Below, in pieces: positions 25,677 through 35,258 of a stretch of 64,000 nt of DNA. The stretch is taken from contig SFGY01000008.1 of NCBI GenBank assembly GCA_004556455.1, positions 1 through 64,000 of the forward strand. The letters are read 5' to 3'. The stretch comes from Clostridiales bacterium. Lineage in GTDB: Bacteria > Bacillota > Clostridia > Saccharofermentanales > DTU023. How positions within the stretch are numbered: the stretch's first letter is position 1; each line of letters opens with the position of its first letter. The notes under the pieces are model-generated. The model saw only the letters and a program-made list of their open reading frames with translations. It ran no database searches and was not told where the DNA came from. A program made the position numbers and the translations under genes.

Positions 25677-27650
25677 CTAGCACGAGATAGCGTCAGACGT
25701 CTGCGTTAATTCCGCTTCCAGAAAATCAAAAAAGCGGGTCAGGGCGAGCTGATCGGCCGCACCTCCGGGAGATAGCCCTTTACGGCAAAGCTCCTGGTTC
25801 CAGATACAGCAGGCCTCTCTGCGCGCTTTCCGGGGCAAATTTAAAATTTCTGCCGCCCGCTTCTTAAGCTGGCAAAGCTCCTCCTGTGCGGCCAAGCTCA
25901 GCTCGCGGGCCTTCTTCCCTTCGAGATTCTCTCCTGAGAGCTTCTCGCCTTGGGACATTTCCTCCCAGGTCTTTGCTCCTTTGCTCTCTCCACTCCCAGC
26001 CTTTTCACCATCTTCCTGTGCCTGCGCGTGATGACGTAAAGCAGCCCGGCGCAGAATATTGCTGTCCTCAATACAGCTCATCAAATAGAGCAGGGCAGCA
26101 AGGGAGCTCTCATCTTCATCGCCCCCTTCGGCACGCTCGCGGCGAAGTATCGTGAGGGCGGATAAAGATTCACCATAGCCGTTCAGCACCGCTGCCCTCG
26201 CTCCCCTCTGTCGACTTTCTTCACTATCGCCCCGCCAGTCAAGAAAAGAGGCAGCCAAAGCAGAGGCTTCGGCGGCAAGCTCTGCCGCCGTCGGAAGAAG
26301 ACCCTGGGTCACGTTTTGATGAAGCTCGTCTGATTCTCTTTGTTCTAAGGCTCCGTCCAGAGCCTCCACCCGCTCCCTGAGCCTGCGGCCAGCCGTATAA
26401 AGCAGGAAGCTCAGGCTGAAGATAAGGCCCTGCTGCGTGTTGACCCCGCCGCTGGCTCTAAACATGCTCCGTTCGGCCTCTTGTCCCAGTGCTGCCAGGG
26501 TTTTGAAACTCACTATCTTGTCTGAATTATTTTGCCCTGTGAAACTTGAACTTGCACTGAGAACAGGAATCGCTTTCTCTCTGAATTCGGAGCTGATTTC
26601 CCGTCTTTGTGCGGAGTTTGTTGTTTCGCCGGAACTTGCAATTGTTTTCTCCCGCTTTGCGGAGGAGCTTGCCATTCCGGCTTCAATAAACTTCCTCAGT
26701 GAAGATCCGAGGGCGAGCGAAGAATCCACAAAACTGTAGATATTCATATCCGTATGCGCCCCCTGATCCAGCCGATCCACAAGACCCGCTTTGGGCGTCG
26801 CGAGGACTTCGTAAAACAGTGATTTTTCGGCTACCAGCCAGAGCGCAGCTGCCACTTCACTTAGCAAAGCCTCTTTCATCAGACTGCGGCTTTCACGTTC
26901 CAGCTCCTGCCAGCTATGTGCGCGCGAACGGGCACAAAAGCTAACTTTACGGCCACAGATCAGGCAGGGCCTCTCTTCCCAGCCCAAAGCCTTACGGCTG
27001 AGCTTCTGGCCATTCTCAAGGTCATAAACATCGAGATCCCAGAGTATGCCTGCGGGCAGACCATCTTCCAGTTCCAGGCAGAACGCTTTACAGCTCTGAG
27101 CATCCGTGGGGACCTCCAGCAGTGCCCAGGCGCCCGCTCTTCCCGCGCGGATCTGTGGCTCTTCCAGCTTGCCGAAGCGGCGGCTCAGCTCGCCTGTGAG
27201 CAAGGTCAGGGCCGCGGTGAAGAAAAAATCGGCGAGCGGACTTCTTTTATGGGGTCCGGCAAGATTGAGAGAAAAACTGAGCAGCGAATAGCTGTACTGT
27301 GAACTTTGCCCGTAAAACCGTCTTATTTGCTTCGGCCTGCCGAACCGGGCAGGTGTGGGTGCTGAGAAGCTCTGAGTGAAGGAGCTGCCATCACGGTGGG
27401 GAAAAACTTCTTTAACTTGGTCTGGGAAAACTCCTTTAATCCGTTTGGGCACAAATTTTTTGGCAGGGTCTTCACACGTGCCCCGCCGTGCCTCTCGATC
27501 GCTGAGGCTGTGCCTGAGCTGCTTTCGCAGGGCTTCTCGCTGAGCTACCCTGGCCTCTCGCTCGCTGAGGACATCGTCCAGCGAGGCTGTCGCAGTGCAG
27601 GCATCCAGCTGAAAACGGGGGTGGAGAAAAGAGTTTTGAAAATGCGGCAT
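25677..27650 (-). CDS. citXG: CitX-CitG fusion for the citrate/citramalate lyase prosthetic group
   Basis: Makes the 2'-(5''-triphosphoribosyl)-3'-dephospho-CoA precursor (CitG part) and transfers it to the lyase acyl carrier protein (CitX part). CitX signatures: LSFSLNLAGPHKRS, ILWDLDVYDLENGQKLSRKA and CLICGRKVSFCARSRAHS (about 110-250). CitG signatures: KAGLVDRLDQGAHTDMNIYS and RASGGVNTQQGLIFSLSFLL. At 657 aa it is long because of low-complexity insertions: ~70 residues with a duplicated IKGVFP/VKEVFP unit inside CitX, a Ser-rich ~50 residues and an Ala/Glu/Lys-rich ~40 residues inside CitG. It ends the methylaspartate operon, where citramalate lyase needs this cofactor. The ribosome site is weak (AGGA, about 11 bases). 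Confidence 0.88.
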   Translation of the reverse strand: MPHFQNSFLHPRFQLDACTATASLDDVLSEREARVAQREALRKQLRHSLSDREARRGTCEDPAKKFVPKRIKGVFPDQVKEVFPHRDGSSFTQSFSAPTPARFGRPKQIRRFYGQSSQYSYSLLSFSLNLAGPHKRSPLADFFFTAALTLLTGELSRRFGKLEEPQIRAGRAGAWALLEVPTDAQSCKAFCLELEDGLPAGILWDLDVYDLENGQKLSRKALGWEERPCLICGRKVSFCARSRAHSWQELERESRSLMKEALLSEVAAALWLVAEKSLFYEVLATPKAGLVDRLDQGAHTDMNIYSFVDSSLALGSSLRKFIEAGMASSSAKREKTIASSGETTNSAQRREISSEFREKAIPVLSASSSFTGQNNSDKIVSFKTLAALGQEAERSMFRASGGVNTQQGLIFSLSFLLYTAGRRLRERVEALDGALEQRESDELHQNVTQGLLPTAAELAAEASALAASFLDWRGDSEESRQRGARAAVLNGYGESLSALTILRRERAEGGDEDESSLAALLYLMSCIEDSNILRRAALRHHAQAQEDGEKAGSGESKGAKTWEEMSQGEKLSGENLEGKKARELSLAAQEELCQLKKRAAEILNLPRKARREACCIWNQELCRKGLSPGGAADQLALTRFFDFLEAELTQTSDAISC

Positions 27651-27796
27651 AATTTTTGAAATCCTGAGGGCAGCGAAGGCTGAAGCCGACAGCTCCGGCG
27701 ACTAAAACCGGTGCTTACGGCTTATGAAACTGAAAACCCCGGACGACTGAAGCCGGTGGCCACGGCGACGATCCGATGGCTGAAATCAGAGCAAAA

Positions 27797-28717
27797 TCAG
27801 AGCAGGAGCGTATTCAGATCGGCAAGGTCCTGCGTGTCCACCGCAATAATACCGACCAGCAGATAACGGCCGCTGATGTGCTCGCGCAAAAAGCTTTGGT
27901 GCAGACGGAAATGCAGGATTTCTCCTGTACTTTTGACATGCATGCGCGGACCCGTGCAGTAATGGCGTATCTCCCCGATAAGGATATGCGTATCATCCAG
28001 GTAGTTGATGGGAATATCCGCCTCGATCAGAGACTTCACTTCGGCCTCCAGTCCGGCTATATCAAAATCAGGTTCTTCCGCAAAGCTCAGGACAAAGCCG
28101 TGGCGGACATCGTCGTGACTATATTGATAAATATTGCGCCGTCCCAGACAATACTCCACAAGATCTTCTGCACTGTGCGCCATACGCCTGAATTTAAGCG
28201 AAGAAAATACAATGTCCGTCACATCTTTAGGTTCCGGCCCGAAAAGGCTGGGGCGAGTGACGATTATTTCCTCACCTACGCCAATTAAAAGATCCGCATT
28301 GCGCTTGAGCACAGGATAAATCAGATCAAAATGTTCGACGATGACACGTTTCCCTCGTTTCAGAGCTTCCTCTATAGCTGTCGCCAGCTCGTGGAGCTGG
28401 GTGAAGCCCATTTCAAAGCGAATGTCCAGATGGTAGGTGTGCGGCTCAAAGAAGCCGCTGCTATCGAGATCCAGAAGCGGCAGGGGGCGGACATTCACTC
28501 CTTCATCATCATTCGTCAGCTCCAGACCGGGAAACATGCCTTTGATAAGGATACTTTTACCGGATCCGGCTTCGCCCACAACACCAATCAGTTGATCGAA
28601 GGGAGAGAGGTACATCTGGGCAATCTGCGCCCCGGTATCGGCAATACGCATCCGCCCGCGCGGGGCCAGCAGCACACTGTAGAGCTGGTTTTTCTGCATT
28701 CTTGCGGAATAGGACAT
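27797..28717 (-). CDS. P-loop ATP-binding protein of unknown function in the glutamate operon
   Basis: 306 residues with a clear Walker A, GVVGEAGSGKSILIKG (about 44-59), and a hydrophobic-Glu strand KRVIVEHFDLIYP (about 122-134) that could be the Walker B equivalent. The C-terminal third has a distinct domain with His/Arg-rich strands (ILIGEIRHYCTGPRMHV, about 245). I do not recognise an assigned function; I recall homologues carrying an annotation about an additional alanyl-tRNA synthetase domain, but cannot verify that. Its place between mal and citXG suggests a role in maturing, regulating or repairing a pathway enzyme. GGAGGAG precedes the start. Confidence 0.7.
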   Translation of the reverse strand: MSYSARMQKNQLYSVLLAPRGRMRIADTGAQIAQMYLSPFDQLIGVVGEAGSGKSILIKGMFPGLELTNDDEGVNVRPLPLLDLDSSGFFEPHTYHLDIRFEMGFTQLHELATAIEEALKRGKRVIVEHFDLIYPVLKRNADLLIGVGEEIIVTRPSLFGPEPKDVTDIVFSSLKFRRMAHSAEDLVEYCLGRRNIYQYSHDDVRHGFVLSFAEEPDFDIAGLEAEVKSLIEADIPINYLDDTHILIGEIRHYCTGPRMHVKSTGEILHFRLHQSFLREHISGRYLLVGIIAVDTQDLADLNTLLL

Positions 28718-28859
28718 TTTCTCCTCCTTACTGCGTCAGTCCCGAAGGCCATGTCTGTCTCGACCGGACTTTTACTGTGGTAAGGCCTCTGTGGTTGCAG
28801 CTCATACCCCAAAGTCATGAGCCATGGCAGAAATGGCGCTCATATCTCTTATATAGATA

Positions 28860-28895
28860 TCAGGCTGCCTGCTTCGTCGGAAACAGGCAGCCTGA
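28860..28895. promoter_or_regulatory. 12-bp perfect hairpin between mal and the P-loop gene
   Basis: TCAGGCTGCCTG (28860-28871) and CAGGCAGCCTGA (28884-28895), 12-base loop. No T-run follows on the minus strand, so it may be an RNA stabiliser or processing site that sets different expression of upstream and downstream genes rather than a terminator. Confidence 0.5.
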
Positions 28896-28958
28896 ATGAA
28901 CCTTTTCCGTTTATACGGAGGCTCTTCTCTTTTCCTGCTGACGAGCTGCCTGCACTGC

Positions 28959-30200
28959 TTATTTGGCTGCGAGGCGGGCGAGCACGCGCTGCATCTCGTT
29001 GTTCACGATCATATAGCCTTCATCAACCCCCATGCCAGGCTTGGCGAGAATCTGATCGGGCTGCGTCGCCAGGGCAATATCCGTGCAGACCTGAGCCGAG
29101 CGGTCGGTTTCGTTGCAGGTTCCGCCCTGATAAGCGCCAATGCCGACTTTTTTACAGTAGAGCACGGCCTCGATAGTGTTGTTGACGCCGCCGAGATCCG
29201 GGGTCTTGATCTGGATCATATGGCCGGCTTTTTCATCTGCAAAGAGTTTGATATCTTCCCAGGTATTGCACCATTCATCGGCCACAATTTCCACGTGAAT
29301 CTGACGCGCATCCAGTTCTTTGCGCAGTCCTGCCAGACAGCGAATCTGGGCTTCTCTGCTGCCCGCATCCATAGGGCCTTCAATACGCAGGTGGAAGGGT
29401 TTGGCCGCTTCTTCCAAAGTCGCCAGGTAGTCGGCCATGGCGGGGAAGTTGTCGTCACCGAAAACCATGCCGATGGTGCCATAGCAGTCGATATGCAGCA
29501 CCGGCTGATAGTTTTCGTCACGGCGCATCTCGCAGATGCGATGAGAGAGCCATTTGACATAATCGAGCAGGATTTCGCCCTTGTGGCCGAGTTTTTCTTC
29601 GACGTTATTGATCAGAGCGTGGGGCAGAACCTGAGCCTCTTTAATGATCATCTTTTCCGCATTCTCATAACGGTTGTCGCCGGACTGGGTAAAGATCGGA
29701 ACAGGCTTTTGGGAAATACTGCAGCCGTATTCACGGGCCACGGTTTCCGTGATCAGCTCTTTATGCGCTTTGGCAACAGCATCGAGCAGCGCCTGAGACA
29801 CACCATAGCGAATGGCGGTGTGCAGGGCTTTTCCATCGACGCGGAGGGCTTCAAGCTCAGCGGCCAGTTCTTTGAAAGAGTTCAGTTCCTTGCCGATAAA
29901 ATGAGGAATCACCACAGATTCGATCAGGGGGATGTAATCGGCGGCGAGGAAGAGCGGGTCGCGTCCACCGGCTCCGGAGTATTGGACGGCAGCGCAATCG
30001 CCGAAAGCCCATTCTCCATCCTCGAGTTGAATCTGCACGGAGATGCTCTCACCGGCCTGGCGGATCGATGTAAAACCTGGGGTCACGGCTTCTCCTACAT
30101 AATTAAAGCCATCGTGTCCTGCCCCCTGCTTGATGGCCTTCTGGTCATCAAAGTAAAAACCGGTTTTGCCTGCAGAGCAGATCATTTTCTGAATTTTCAT
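28959..30200 (-). CDS. mal: Methylaspartate ammonia-lyase
   Basis: Removes ammonia from (2S,3S)-3-methylaspartate to give mesaconate, the second step of the methylaspartate route. 413 residues, the standard length. Enolase-superfamily features: HKGEILLDYVKWL (catalytic His region), LHIDCYGTIG and RIEGPMD with Mg2+-binding Asp/Glu, VADEWCNTWEDI, and QIKTPDLGGVNNTIEAVLYC with the catalytic Lys. N-terminal GAGHDGFNYVGEAVTPGF is also typical. It follows glmE by 81 bases in the operon. AAAGGA precedes the start. Confidence 0.96.
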   Translation of the reverse strand: MKIQKMICSAGKTGFYFDDQKAIKQGAGHDGFNYVGEAVTPGFTSIRQAGESISVQIQLEDGEWAFGDCAAVQYSGAGGRDPLFLAADYIPLIESVVIPHFIGKELNSFKELAAELEALRVDGKALHTAIRYGVSQALLDAVAKAHKELITETVAREYGCSISQKPVPIFTQSGDNRYENAEKMIIKEAQVLPHALINNVEEKLGHKGEILLDYVKWLSHRICEMRRDENYQPVLHIDCYGTIGMVFGDDNFPAMADYLATLEEAAKPFHLRIEGPMDAGSREAQIRCLAGLRKELDARQIHVEIVADEWCNTWEDIKLFADEKAGHMIQIKTPDLGGVNNTIEAVLYCKKVGIGAYQGGTCNETDRSAQVCTDIALATQPDQILAKPGMGVDEGYMIVNNEMQRVLARLAAK

Positions 30201-30281
30201 AAGATTCCTTTCCTGGCGCCTTCCGCGCCACTGAAATGTTTACTTTTCCCCACCGTTGCTTTGGGGCGGAGGTTTTTCTCT

Positions 30282-31739
30282 TTAATGTTTGGGACGACCC
30301 ACCAGACGGCCTTTGCTGATCGCATAAACGTCGTCGATCACCATCTGGAAGGAAGCCTTACGCTTTTCAAATCTGGCCCGTTCTTCTATTTTTTCTTTGT
30401 GGAAGTCCTTCAGTTCCTGGGTAAAGGGCACCGCCCCCATGGCAAAGACACGCACCGCCCCGTCATTATCGCGGGCAGGCAGCATTTTGCCAGCATTGTA
30501 GCGGCTGGGCGCAAAGGGAATATCGATCACTCCAGCCTGAATGCCGCGGATGGCGCCCTGGGCGATATCGCCATCCCCGAGTTCGACACACTTGTCAAGG
30601 ACACAGCGCGTCTCTTCTTCTATGATGCGCTTTTCTTCCATCAGACTGTGGGGGTCCAGGAACTGGTCGCCCACCATGTTGATGACCTGCTTCGTGCAGC
30701 GCAGCCCCTCAGCGTTGGCCTCTTTGGTGGGAACCCCGACAGCTTCGTGCGGGGTTTTGACAATGACCTTGGTGGCGTGCGAAAGCGCCGCTACGACTGA
30801 CCCCCAGGAAATGACGGCGAAGGCCTTGGCTTCATCCTGCGGGAAACCACCCATCCACTGGTGCAGAACGGTCGTCACATAGACATCATTGTAACCAAAG
30901 CGCCGCAGGTACTCATCTGTAAGCGTCTGCAGAGTATTCAGGGCGGCCACATCCTGAATCAGGTTGCCGCACTGACCATAGCCTACCGTGATATTTTTGA
31001 CCCCCTGTTCGGCAGCCAGCAATGCTTCGATGATGGCTACGGCATGCGAGACAAAGGGTGGGACAAGCGTCCCGGTCAGCGGCCCGTATGGCTCGCGGTT
31101 GATGATCGCTCCTGCTTCTCCGTAAATGCCGGTGAGGCGGTCAACATACTGCCAGTCATAAATGGTTTTCTCCAGAGAAACATTTTTAGCGTAGGGAATA
31201 TTGTAGGAAATACCGCCCCCTTCATAGCTGGTGAAGCCGCCGGCATAGGCGATTTCCGTGAGCAGACGGGCGTCCGGTGTACCGTGGCGCACCTGAATCG
31301 GCACGTTGACAGAAGAGGTCACCTGACGGCAGCCGACCACCCCATGATTGACGGCCGGAAAACCGTTCAGCATGGACTTGCCTGTTTTAATAGATTCCTG
31401 TATGCCCACTTCGGCTTCCTGGAAGCGCTTCTGGCGAGTATAGCTGTCGATGGTCGTCGGCAGCAGATCGGCTTCACCCTCATCCTGCAGGAAACGCAGG
31501 AGTTCTATGTGCTTATCAATCAGCGCAACGCCGGCACGGGGCTGAATCAGGGTATGTCCGCTCTCCTTGGCCAGACGCAGCTTGCTGCTGAAGTTTTTCT
31601 CCGCCGGGATCGTTTTCTGATAGGCCACGCCGTCCTCTATCCGGGCGACTTCCTTTCCTGTCTCCCAATGCTGCAGAACTTCATTTCGGAGACTGTAAAA
31701 CTCGTCATCACTCAGGCGTTTGTTGCGAACTTCACTCAT
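30282..31739 (-). CDS. glmE: Glutamate mutase epsilon (catalytic) subunit
   Basis: Coenzyme-B12-dependent isomerase subunit converting L-glutamate to (2S,3S)-3-methylaspartate. 485 residues with the expected TIM-barrel segments: the [16 protein letters not shown] start region, [26 protein letters not shown] (read as two parts), [18 protein letters not shown], and [16 protein letters not shown]. It pairs with GlmS to form the active enzyme. Its start overlaps glmL by 8 bases, showing tight coupling. Confidence 0.96.
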   Translation of the reverse strand: MSEVRNKRLSDDEFYSLRNEVLQHWETGKEVARIEDGVAYQKTIPAEKNFSSKLRLAKESGHTLIQPRAGVALIDKHIELLRFLQDEGEADLLPTTIDSYTRQKRFQEAEVGIQESIKTGKSMLNGFPAVNHGVVGCRQVTSSVNVPIQVRHGTPDARLLTEIAYAGGFTSYEGGGISYNIPYAKNVSLEKTIYDWQYVDRLTGIYGEAGAIINREPYGPLTGTLVPPFVSHAVAIIEALLAAEQGVKNITVGYGQCGNLIQDVAALNTLQTLTDEYLRRFGYNDVYVTTVLHQWMGGFPQDEAKAFAVISWGSVVAALSHATKVIVKTPHEAVGVPTKEANAEGLRCTKQVINMVGDQFLDPHSLMEEKRIIEEETRCVLDKCVELGDGDIAQGAIRGIQAGVIDIPFAPSRYNAGKMLPARDNDGAVRVFAMGAVPFTQELKDFHKEKIEERARFEKRKASFQMVIDDVYAISKGRLVGRPKH

Positions 31740-33114
31740 GACTTAACTCCTTCTTCATGATTTTCAGGGCCAGTTCCGGCCGGCTCTGCGCCAGCACTCC
31801 CATGGCCGATAAAATGTATTGGCGATCCACCAGAATATGGAAGCGTTCCGGTCTCAGCGAAGTGGGCAGGCTGGGTGTCCACTGGGCGTGGCGCACGATC
31901 TCCGCCGTATGCGGGCTGCGCACGAGAGCGCCTCCGGTGACAACCATCTGTTCGACCCCGCGCAGATCTTTGCCATACTGTGCATAAGTCAGGCCAACAG
32001 GGGTGTAAACCTCTTCAACTCTGCCGCAGTGGCGGGTGACCGCAATTTCCACCGCCCAGGAGGCGAGGGCGTCATCAAGGCGCTGCAGTTTGTCATTATC
32101 CGGCAATTTATCTTTATGTTTGATGAACTCTTCACTCAGTGAGAGCACTTCGTCTTCGGACAGTCCGGCACGCTCAGCCACTTTGTCGCAGCCTGCCGCT
32201 TCGAGAATACCACCGAGGCTGTAGCGCATGCCGATATCCCCTTCTACGGTTCTCTTTTCACGAGGTTCCGGCAGTCCTTTGAGGACGGTGGTCATATCAC
32301 GCGGCGCTCCATCGGAAATGGAATAAACGTCCGTGGTCGCTCCCCCCGGATCGACGGCGATGAGATCGCCAATGCCCTCCTCTCCGGCCGTTCCCTGAGA
32401 CAGCAGCTTGACTGCTGCCAGCACAGCCGCCGGGGTGGGCATCACAATATCGGAAATCATGCTGCTGACTGAACTGAGGCCCTTGGCCTTGACAATCTCC
32501 CGGAGAAAGATCTCACGGATCAGATCCTGCACGGGTTTAATATTCAATTCGTCCAGCCGCGGCATGACATTGGGACAGAGCGTAAACTCTTTTCCGGCAG
32601 CACTCAGGATGTTTTTAATTTTCCTGCCGGCAGAACGATTTCCAGCCACAAGGATCGGAGCCGTGATTGAGCTTTCAGCAAGAACTTCGGCGTTTTCAAG
32701 GATACAGGCGCTGTTGCCGCCGTCCGTCCCACCGGTAAGCAGAAAAATATCCGGTTTCATGGCTTCCAGCTCTTCCCTGTCTTCGTCAGTCATTTCATGG
32801 TCGTAAACGCGAATGACTTTGGCCCCTGCCCCCAGAGCCGCCGTGCGCGCCGCTTCGGCCGTCAGCTCGGGCACCAGGCCGGAAACCGCCATACGCAGGC
32901 CTCCTGCTGCACTGGAACAGGCTTTAATCTCCACAATCTCAAGTTCGTTGACCTGAGCCTGCAGCCGTTCCAAAGCAAGCTTAAACCCATCGTTAATGTC
33001 GCTCTCCACCGTCGTGAAGGCTGCGGCCGTACCGATCAGCTCTTCTTTTTCCGGATCGACTGCCGTGACTTTGGTAAAGGTGCTGCCAAAATCGCAGAGC
33101 AGAATAGCCTTCAT
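31732..33114 (-). CDS. glmL: GlmL/MutL, ASKHA-family reactivase of glutamate mutase
   Basis: 460-residue actin/Hsp70-like ATPase of the MutL family encoded between the glutamate mutase subunits, thought to protect or reactivate the B12 enzyme. Seen: the phosphate-1 motif [16 protein letters not shown] at the N terminus, [10 protein letters not shown] (about 127), the phosphate-2-like [14 protein letters not shown] (about 250) and [11 protein letters not shown]. It overlaps glmS by one base and glmE by 8. Confidence 0.94.
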   Translation of the reverse strand: MKAILLCDFGSTFTKVTAVDPEKEELIGTAAAFTTVESDINDGFKLALERLQAQVNELEIVEIKACSSAAGGLRMAVSGLVPELTAEAARTAALGAGAKVIRVYDHEMTDEDREELEAMKPDIFLLTGGTDGGNSACILENAEVLAESSITAPILVAGNRSAGRKIKNILSAAGKEFTLCPNVMPRLDELNIKPVQDLIREIFLREIVKAKGLSSVSSMISDIVMPTPAAVLAAVKLLSQGTAGEEGIGDLIAVDPGGATTDVYSISDGAPRDMTTVLKGLPEPREKRTVEGDIGMRYSLGGILEAAGCDKVAERAGLSEDEVLSLSEEFIKHKDKLPDNDKLQRLDDALASWAVEIAVTRHCGRVEEVYTPVGLTYAQYGKDLRGVEQMVVTGGALVRSPHTAEIVRHAQWTPSLPTSLRPERFHILVDRQYILSAMGVLAQSRPELALKIMKKELSHE

Positions 33115-33599
33115 CAGAGCTTTTCCTCCATCATGGCTTCGAGATCTTCTTCGCTCATGCTGCCCTCATCCGGGCCATCATCCTGAACGCCAAGATCCAG
33201 TTTGAGACAGCGAATGGTTTCTTCGGGCGGGGTACTCGGCGGGAAAACCCGGTTAAAGCCCATGGCATGAAAGCGAGCTTCAACATCCTTAAAATCCTGT
33301 TTGCCTACGACAATGTTCCCGCCGCAATAGAGCAGGATATCTCCCAGACCGGCCTCATCGCATTTTTCCCGGAGACCGCGGCAGTCCAGTTCGCCGTGGC
33401 CATAGAGTGAAGAAATGACAATCGCATCCGCCGCTGTCTCAACAGCTGCCGCAATGTATTCCTCCTGTGATACCATGACGCCGAGATTTGTGACGTCAAA
33501 GCCGGCTTCCCGGAAGGCGAAATCCAGAATGCGGATCCCCACAGCGTGGACATCCGCTCCGATGACCCCAATCACCAGTTTTTTCCCATTGTGTTTCAT
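33114..33599 (-). CDS. glmS: Glutamate mutase sigma subunit (B12-binding)
   Basis: Small subunit binding coenzyme B12. It has the DxHxxG cobalamin motif (D16-V-H18-A-V-G21), then the [11 protein letters not shown] and CGGNIVVG segments that cradle the nucleotide tail. 161 residues, about 25 longer than the usual ~137, owing to an acidic Asp/Glu-rich C-terminal tail after LDLGVQ. It follows the GntR gene by 25 bases and overlaps glmL by one base. Confidence 0.96.
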   Translation of the reverse strand: MKHNGKKLVIGVIGADVHAVGIRILDFAFREAGFDVTNLGVMVSQEEYIAAAVETAADAIVISSLYGHGELDCRGLREKCDEAGLGDILLYCGGNIVVGKQDFKDVEARFHAMGFNRVFPPSTPPEETIRCLKLDLGVQDDGPDEGSMSEEDLEAMMEEKL

Positions 33600-33624
33600 G
33601 CTTGCTTCCTTTCAAACGGGTGTA

Positions 33625-34686
33625 TCACCCTTTTCTGGAGTCCTGACACTGACGTCTCTGTTCTCCCATAGCTTCAAGCTCCTCGCGAATGCGGGTGAGT
33701 GACGCGCGTTCACAATCCATACGGAAGAGGATCAGCTCCCCTCCCCGACGGACAAATTCCTTCAGGGCCGCATTCAGCTCCTGCTGAATAAAGCCCATAT
33801 ACTCCGCAGGCACCAGGATAACTTCCTTGTCCTGTATGAAGTTAAAGATATCTTTATCATGAAAAAGTTTGAGTTCAGGATGCTGACTCAGGTGAGCATA
33901 GTTGACACAGGCTTCCATAAGCTCACCGCCGTAAGTTCGCGACAAGCTGAGTATGCCGACCTTGCGGTCTTCTGGCAGCCGGGCCAGACTGATCAGACTG
34001 AGGGGACTGGCGCAGAGGCCCAGCAAAAAAAGTCGGGAACGGCTGCCCCTGCTTCTCTCCTGGAGTTTTATGGCACGATAGACTTCTTCCGTGGCGACCA
34101 CCGCATCAAAATCTTCTGTGGAAATCCGACCTGCCAGCAAGTCATCAAAAGGAGTGGCGAATAATTCAAGGTCCGGCAGAGCCGAAAAGGCATTGAGCAT
34201 GATCGAGCGTTCTTCCGGGCTATTAGCCACGAGCATGATGGAGAGATCTTCGCTGTGTTCATCGCGTTCGCGCAGTTTAAGTTCCAGAAAAATTTGAATT
34301 TCCCGGCGCCGGAAGCCCAGATCGTTCAACTCATCCAGCATCTTGTCGATGGCTCCCATGGCCTGCTCCTTGCTGGAAAGTTCCACGCTTCCTTTATCAG
34401 GAAGATACGTCACAAAGCTTCCCTTGCCCTGGGTGAGGCTGACCAGGCCTTCCTGCTCCAGCCGGTTGTAGGCATGCTTCACCGTACCGCGGGACAGACT
34501 CAGGCCGGCGGCCAGTTCACGCACAGTCGGCAGGCGGCTGCCATCCGGCAGTTTTTCGCTTTGGATCAACTGTCCGATGCCTGTCGCCAGCTCCATGTAG
34601 ATAGGCTGGGTTCCGCTCTGCAAAGAACAGGGCGTGAGTGCTTCCCGGATCAGGTTCAGATTTTCTTCTGAAGAAACTCGCTGCAC
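33625..34686 (-). CDS. GntR-type regulator of the methylaspartate operon
   Basis: 353 residues. The N-terminal GntR winged helix-turn-helix reads LPTVRELAAGLSLSRGTVK and HAYNRLEQEGLVSLTQGKGS (about 53-92). A hydrophilic linker leads to a ~200-residue domain with strands resembling a periplasmic-binding-type ligand fold (LSIMLVANSPEERSIM, FDAVVATEEVY, KVGILSLSRTYGGE). The inducer might be glutamate or a pathway intermediate. Position inside the operon and the inverted repeat over the operon promoter suggest autoregulation. The start is GTG 34686, after GAGGAAGG, 8 bases past the beta-subunit stop. Confidence 0.85.
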   Translation of the reverse strand: MQRVSSEENLNLIREALTPCSLQSGTQPIYMELATGIGQLIQSEKLPDGSRLPTVRELAAGLSLSRGTVKHAYNRLEQEGLVSLTQGKGSFVTYLPDKGSVELSSKEQAMGAIDKMLDELNDLGFRRREIQIFLELKLRERDEHSEDLSIMLVANSPEERSIMLNAFSALPDLELFATPFDDLLAGRISTEDFDAVVATEEVYRAIKLQERSRGSRSRLFLLGLCASPLSLISLARLPEDRKVGILSLSRTYGGELMEACVNYAHLSQHPELKLFHDKDIFNFIQDKEVILVPAEYMGFIQQELNAALKEFVRRGGELILFRMDCERASLTRIREELEAMGEQRRQCQDSRKG

Positions 34687-34694
34687 AGCCTTCC

Positions 34695-35258
34695 TCAGCT
34701 TCCCTGCTGCTCATTCAGCCAGTTTTGGGGACCTTCTTCATAAAGATTATGGCCCTCACAGTCGATGAGAACAAGCAAAGGCATCTCTTCAACACGAAGT
34801 CTCCTGACCGCTTCAGCCCCAAGATCAGGATAGGCAATGATCTCTGCTTCCTTGATGGATTTGGCCAGCAGCGCTCCCGCGCCTCCAACCGCACCCAGAT
34901 ATACGGCTCCAGCCTCTTTCATCGCTGCAATGACTTCGGCATTGCGCTTGCCCTTGCCGATCATGCCGAGCTGACCGAGCTTCAATAAGCTGGGTGCGTA
35001 GGCGTCCATGCGGTAGGAGGTGGTAGGGCCGGCAGAACCGATGACGTGCCCGGGAGCGGCAGGTGACGGGCCAACATAATAGATAACTGAACCCTCGATG
35101 GGGAAAGGCAGCTCTCCGCCCTGCTCAAGCGTCTCAACGAAGCGCTTGTGCGCGGCGTCACGCGCCGTGTAGATGATGCCGGACAGATAGACCCGATCGC
35201 CGCATTTGAGCTGGCGTGTCTGCTCTTTTGTCAAAGGTGCAGAAATATGATGTTCCAT
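34695..35258 (-). CDS. Mesaconase (class I fumarase-like) beta subunit
   Basis: 187 residues of the C-terminal Fe-S hydro-lyase domain found in class I fumarase and L-tartrate dehydratase beta subunits: GDRVYLSGIIYTARDAAHKR, IYYVGPSPAAPGHVIGSAGPTTS (read as two parts) and YLGAVGGAGALLAKSIK. With the alpha subunit it should hydrate mesaconate to (S)-citramalate, the third step of glutamate degradation; fumarase or tartrate dehydratase activity is the alternative. The operon favours mesaconase. Confidence 0.9.
   Translation of the reverse strand: MEHHISAPLTKEQTRQLKCGDRVYLSGIIYTARDAAHKRFVETLEQGGELPFPIEGSVIYYVGPSPAAPGHVIGSAGPTTSYRMDAYAPSLLKLGQLGMIGKGKRNAEVIAAMKEAGAVYLGAVGGAGALLAKSIKEAEIIAYPDLGAEAVRRLRVEEMPLLVLIDCEGHNLYEEGPQNWLNEQQGS

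Noticed and set aside
28896..30800. 634-codon open frame on the plus strand
   Set aside because: It is antisense to mal and the end of glmE, which are certain genes; its translation has no recognisable domain and its length follows from codon bias on the opposite strand.
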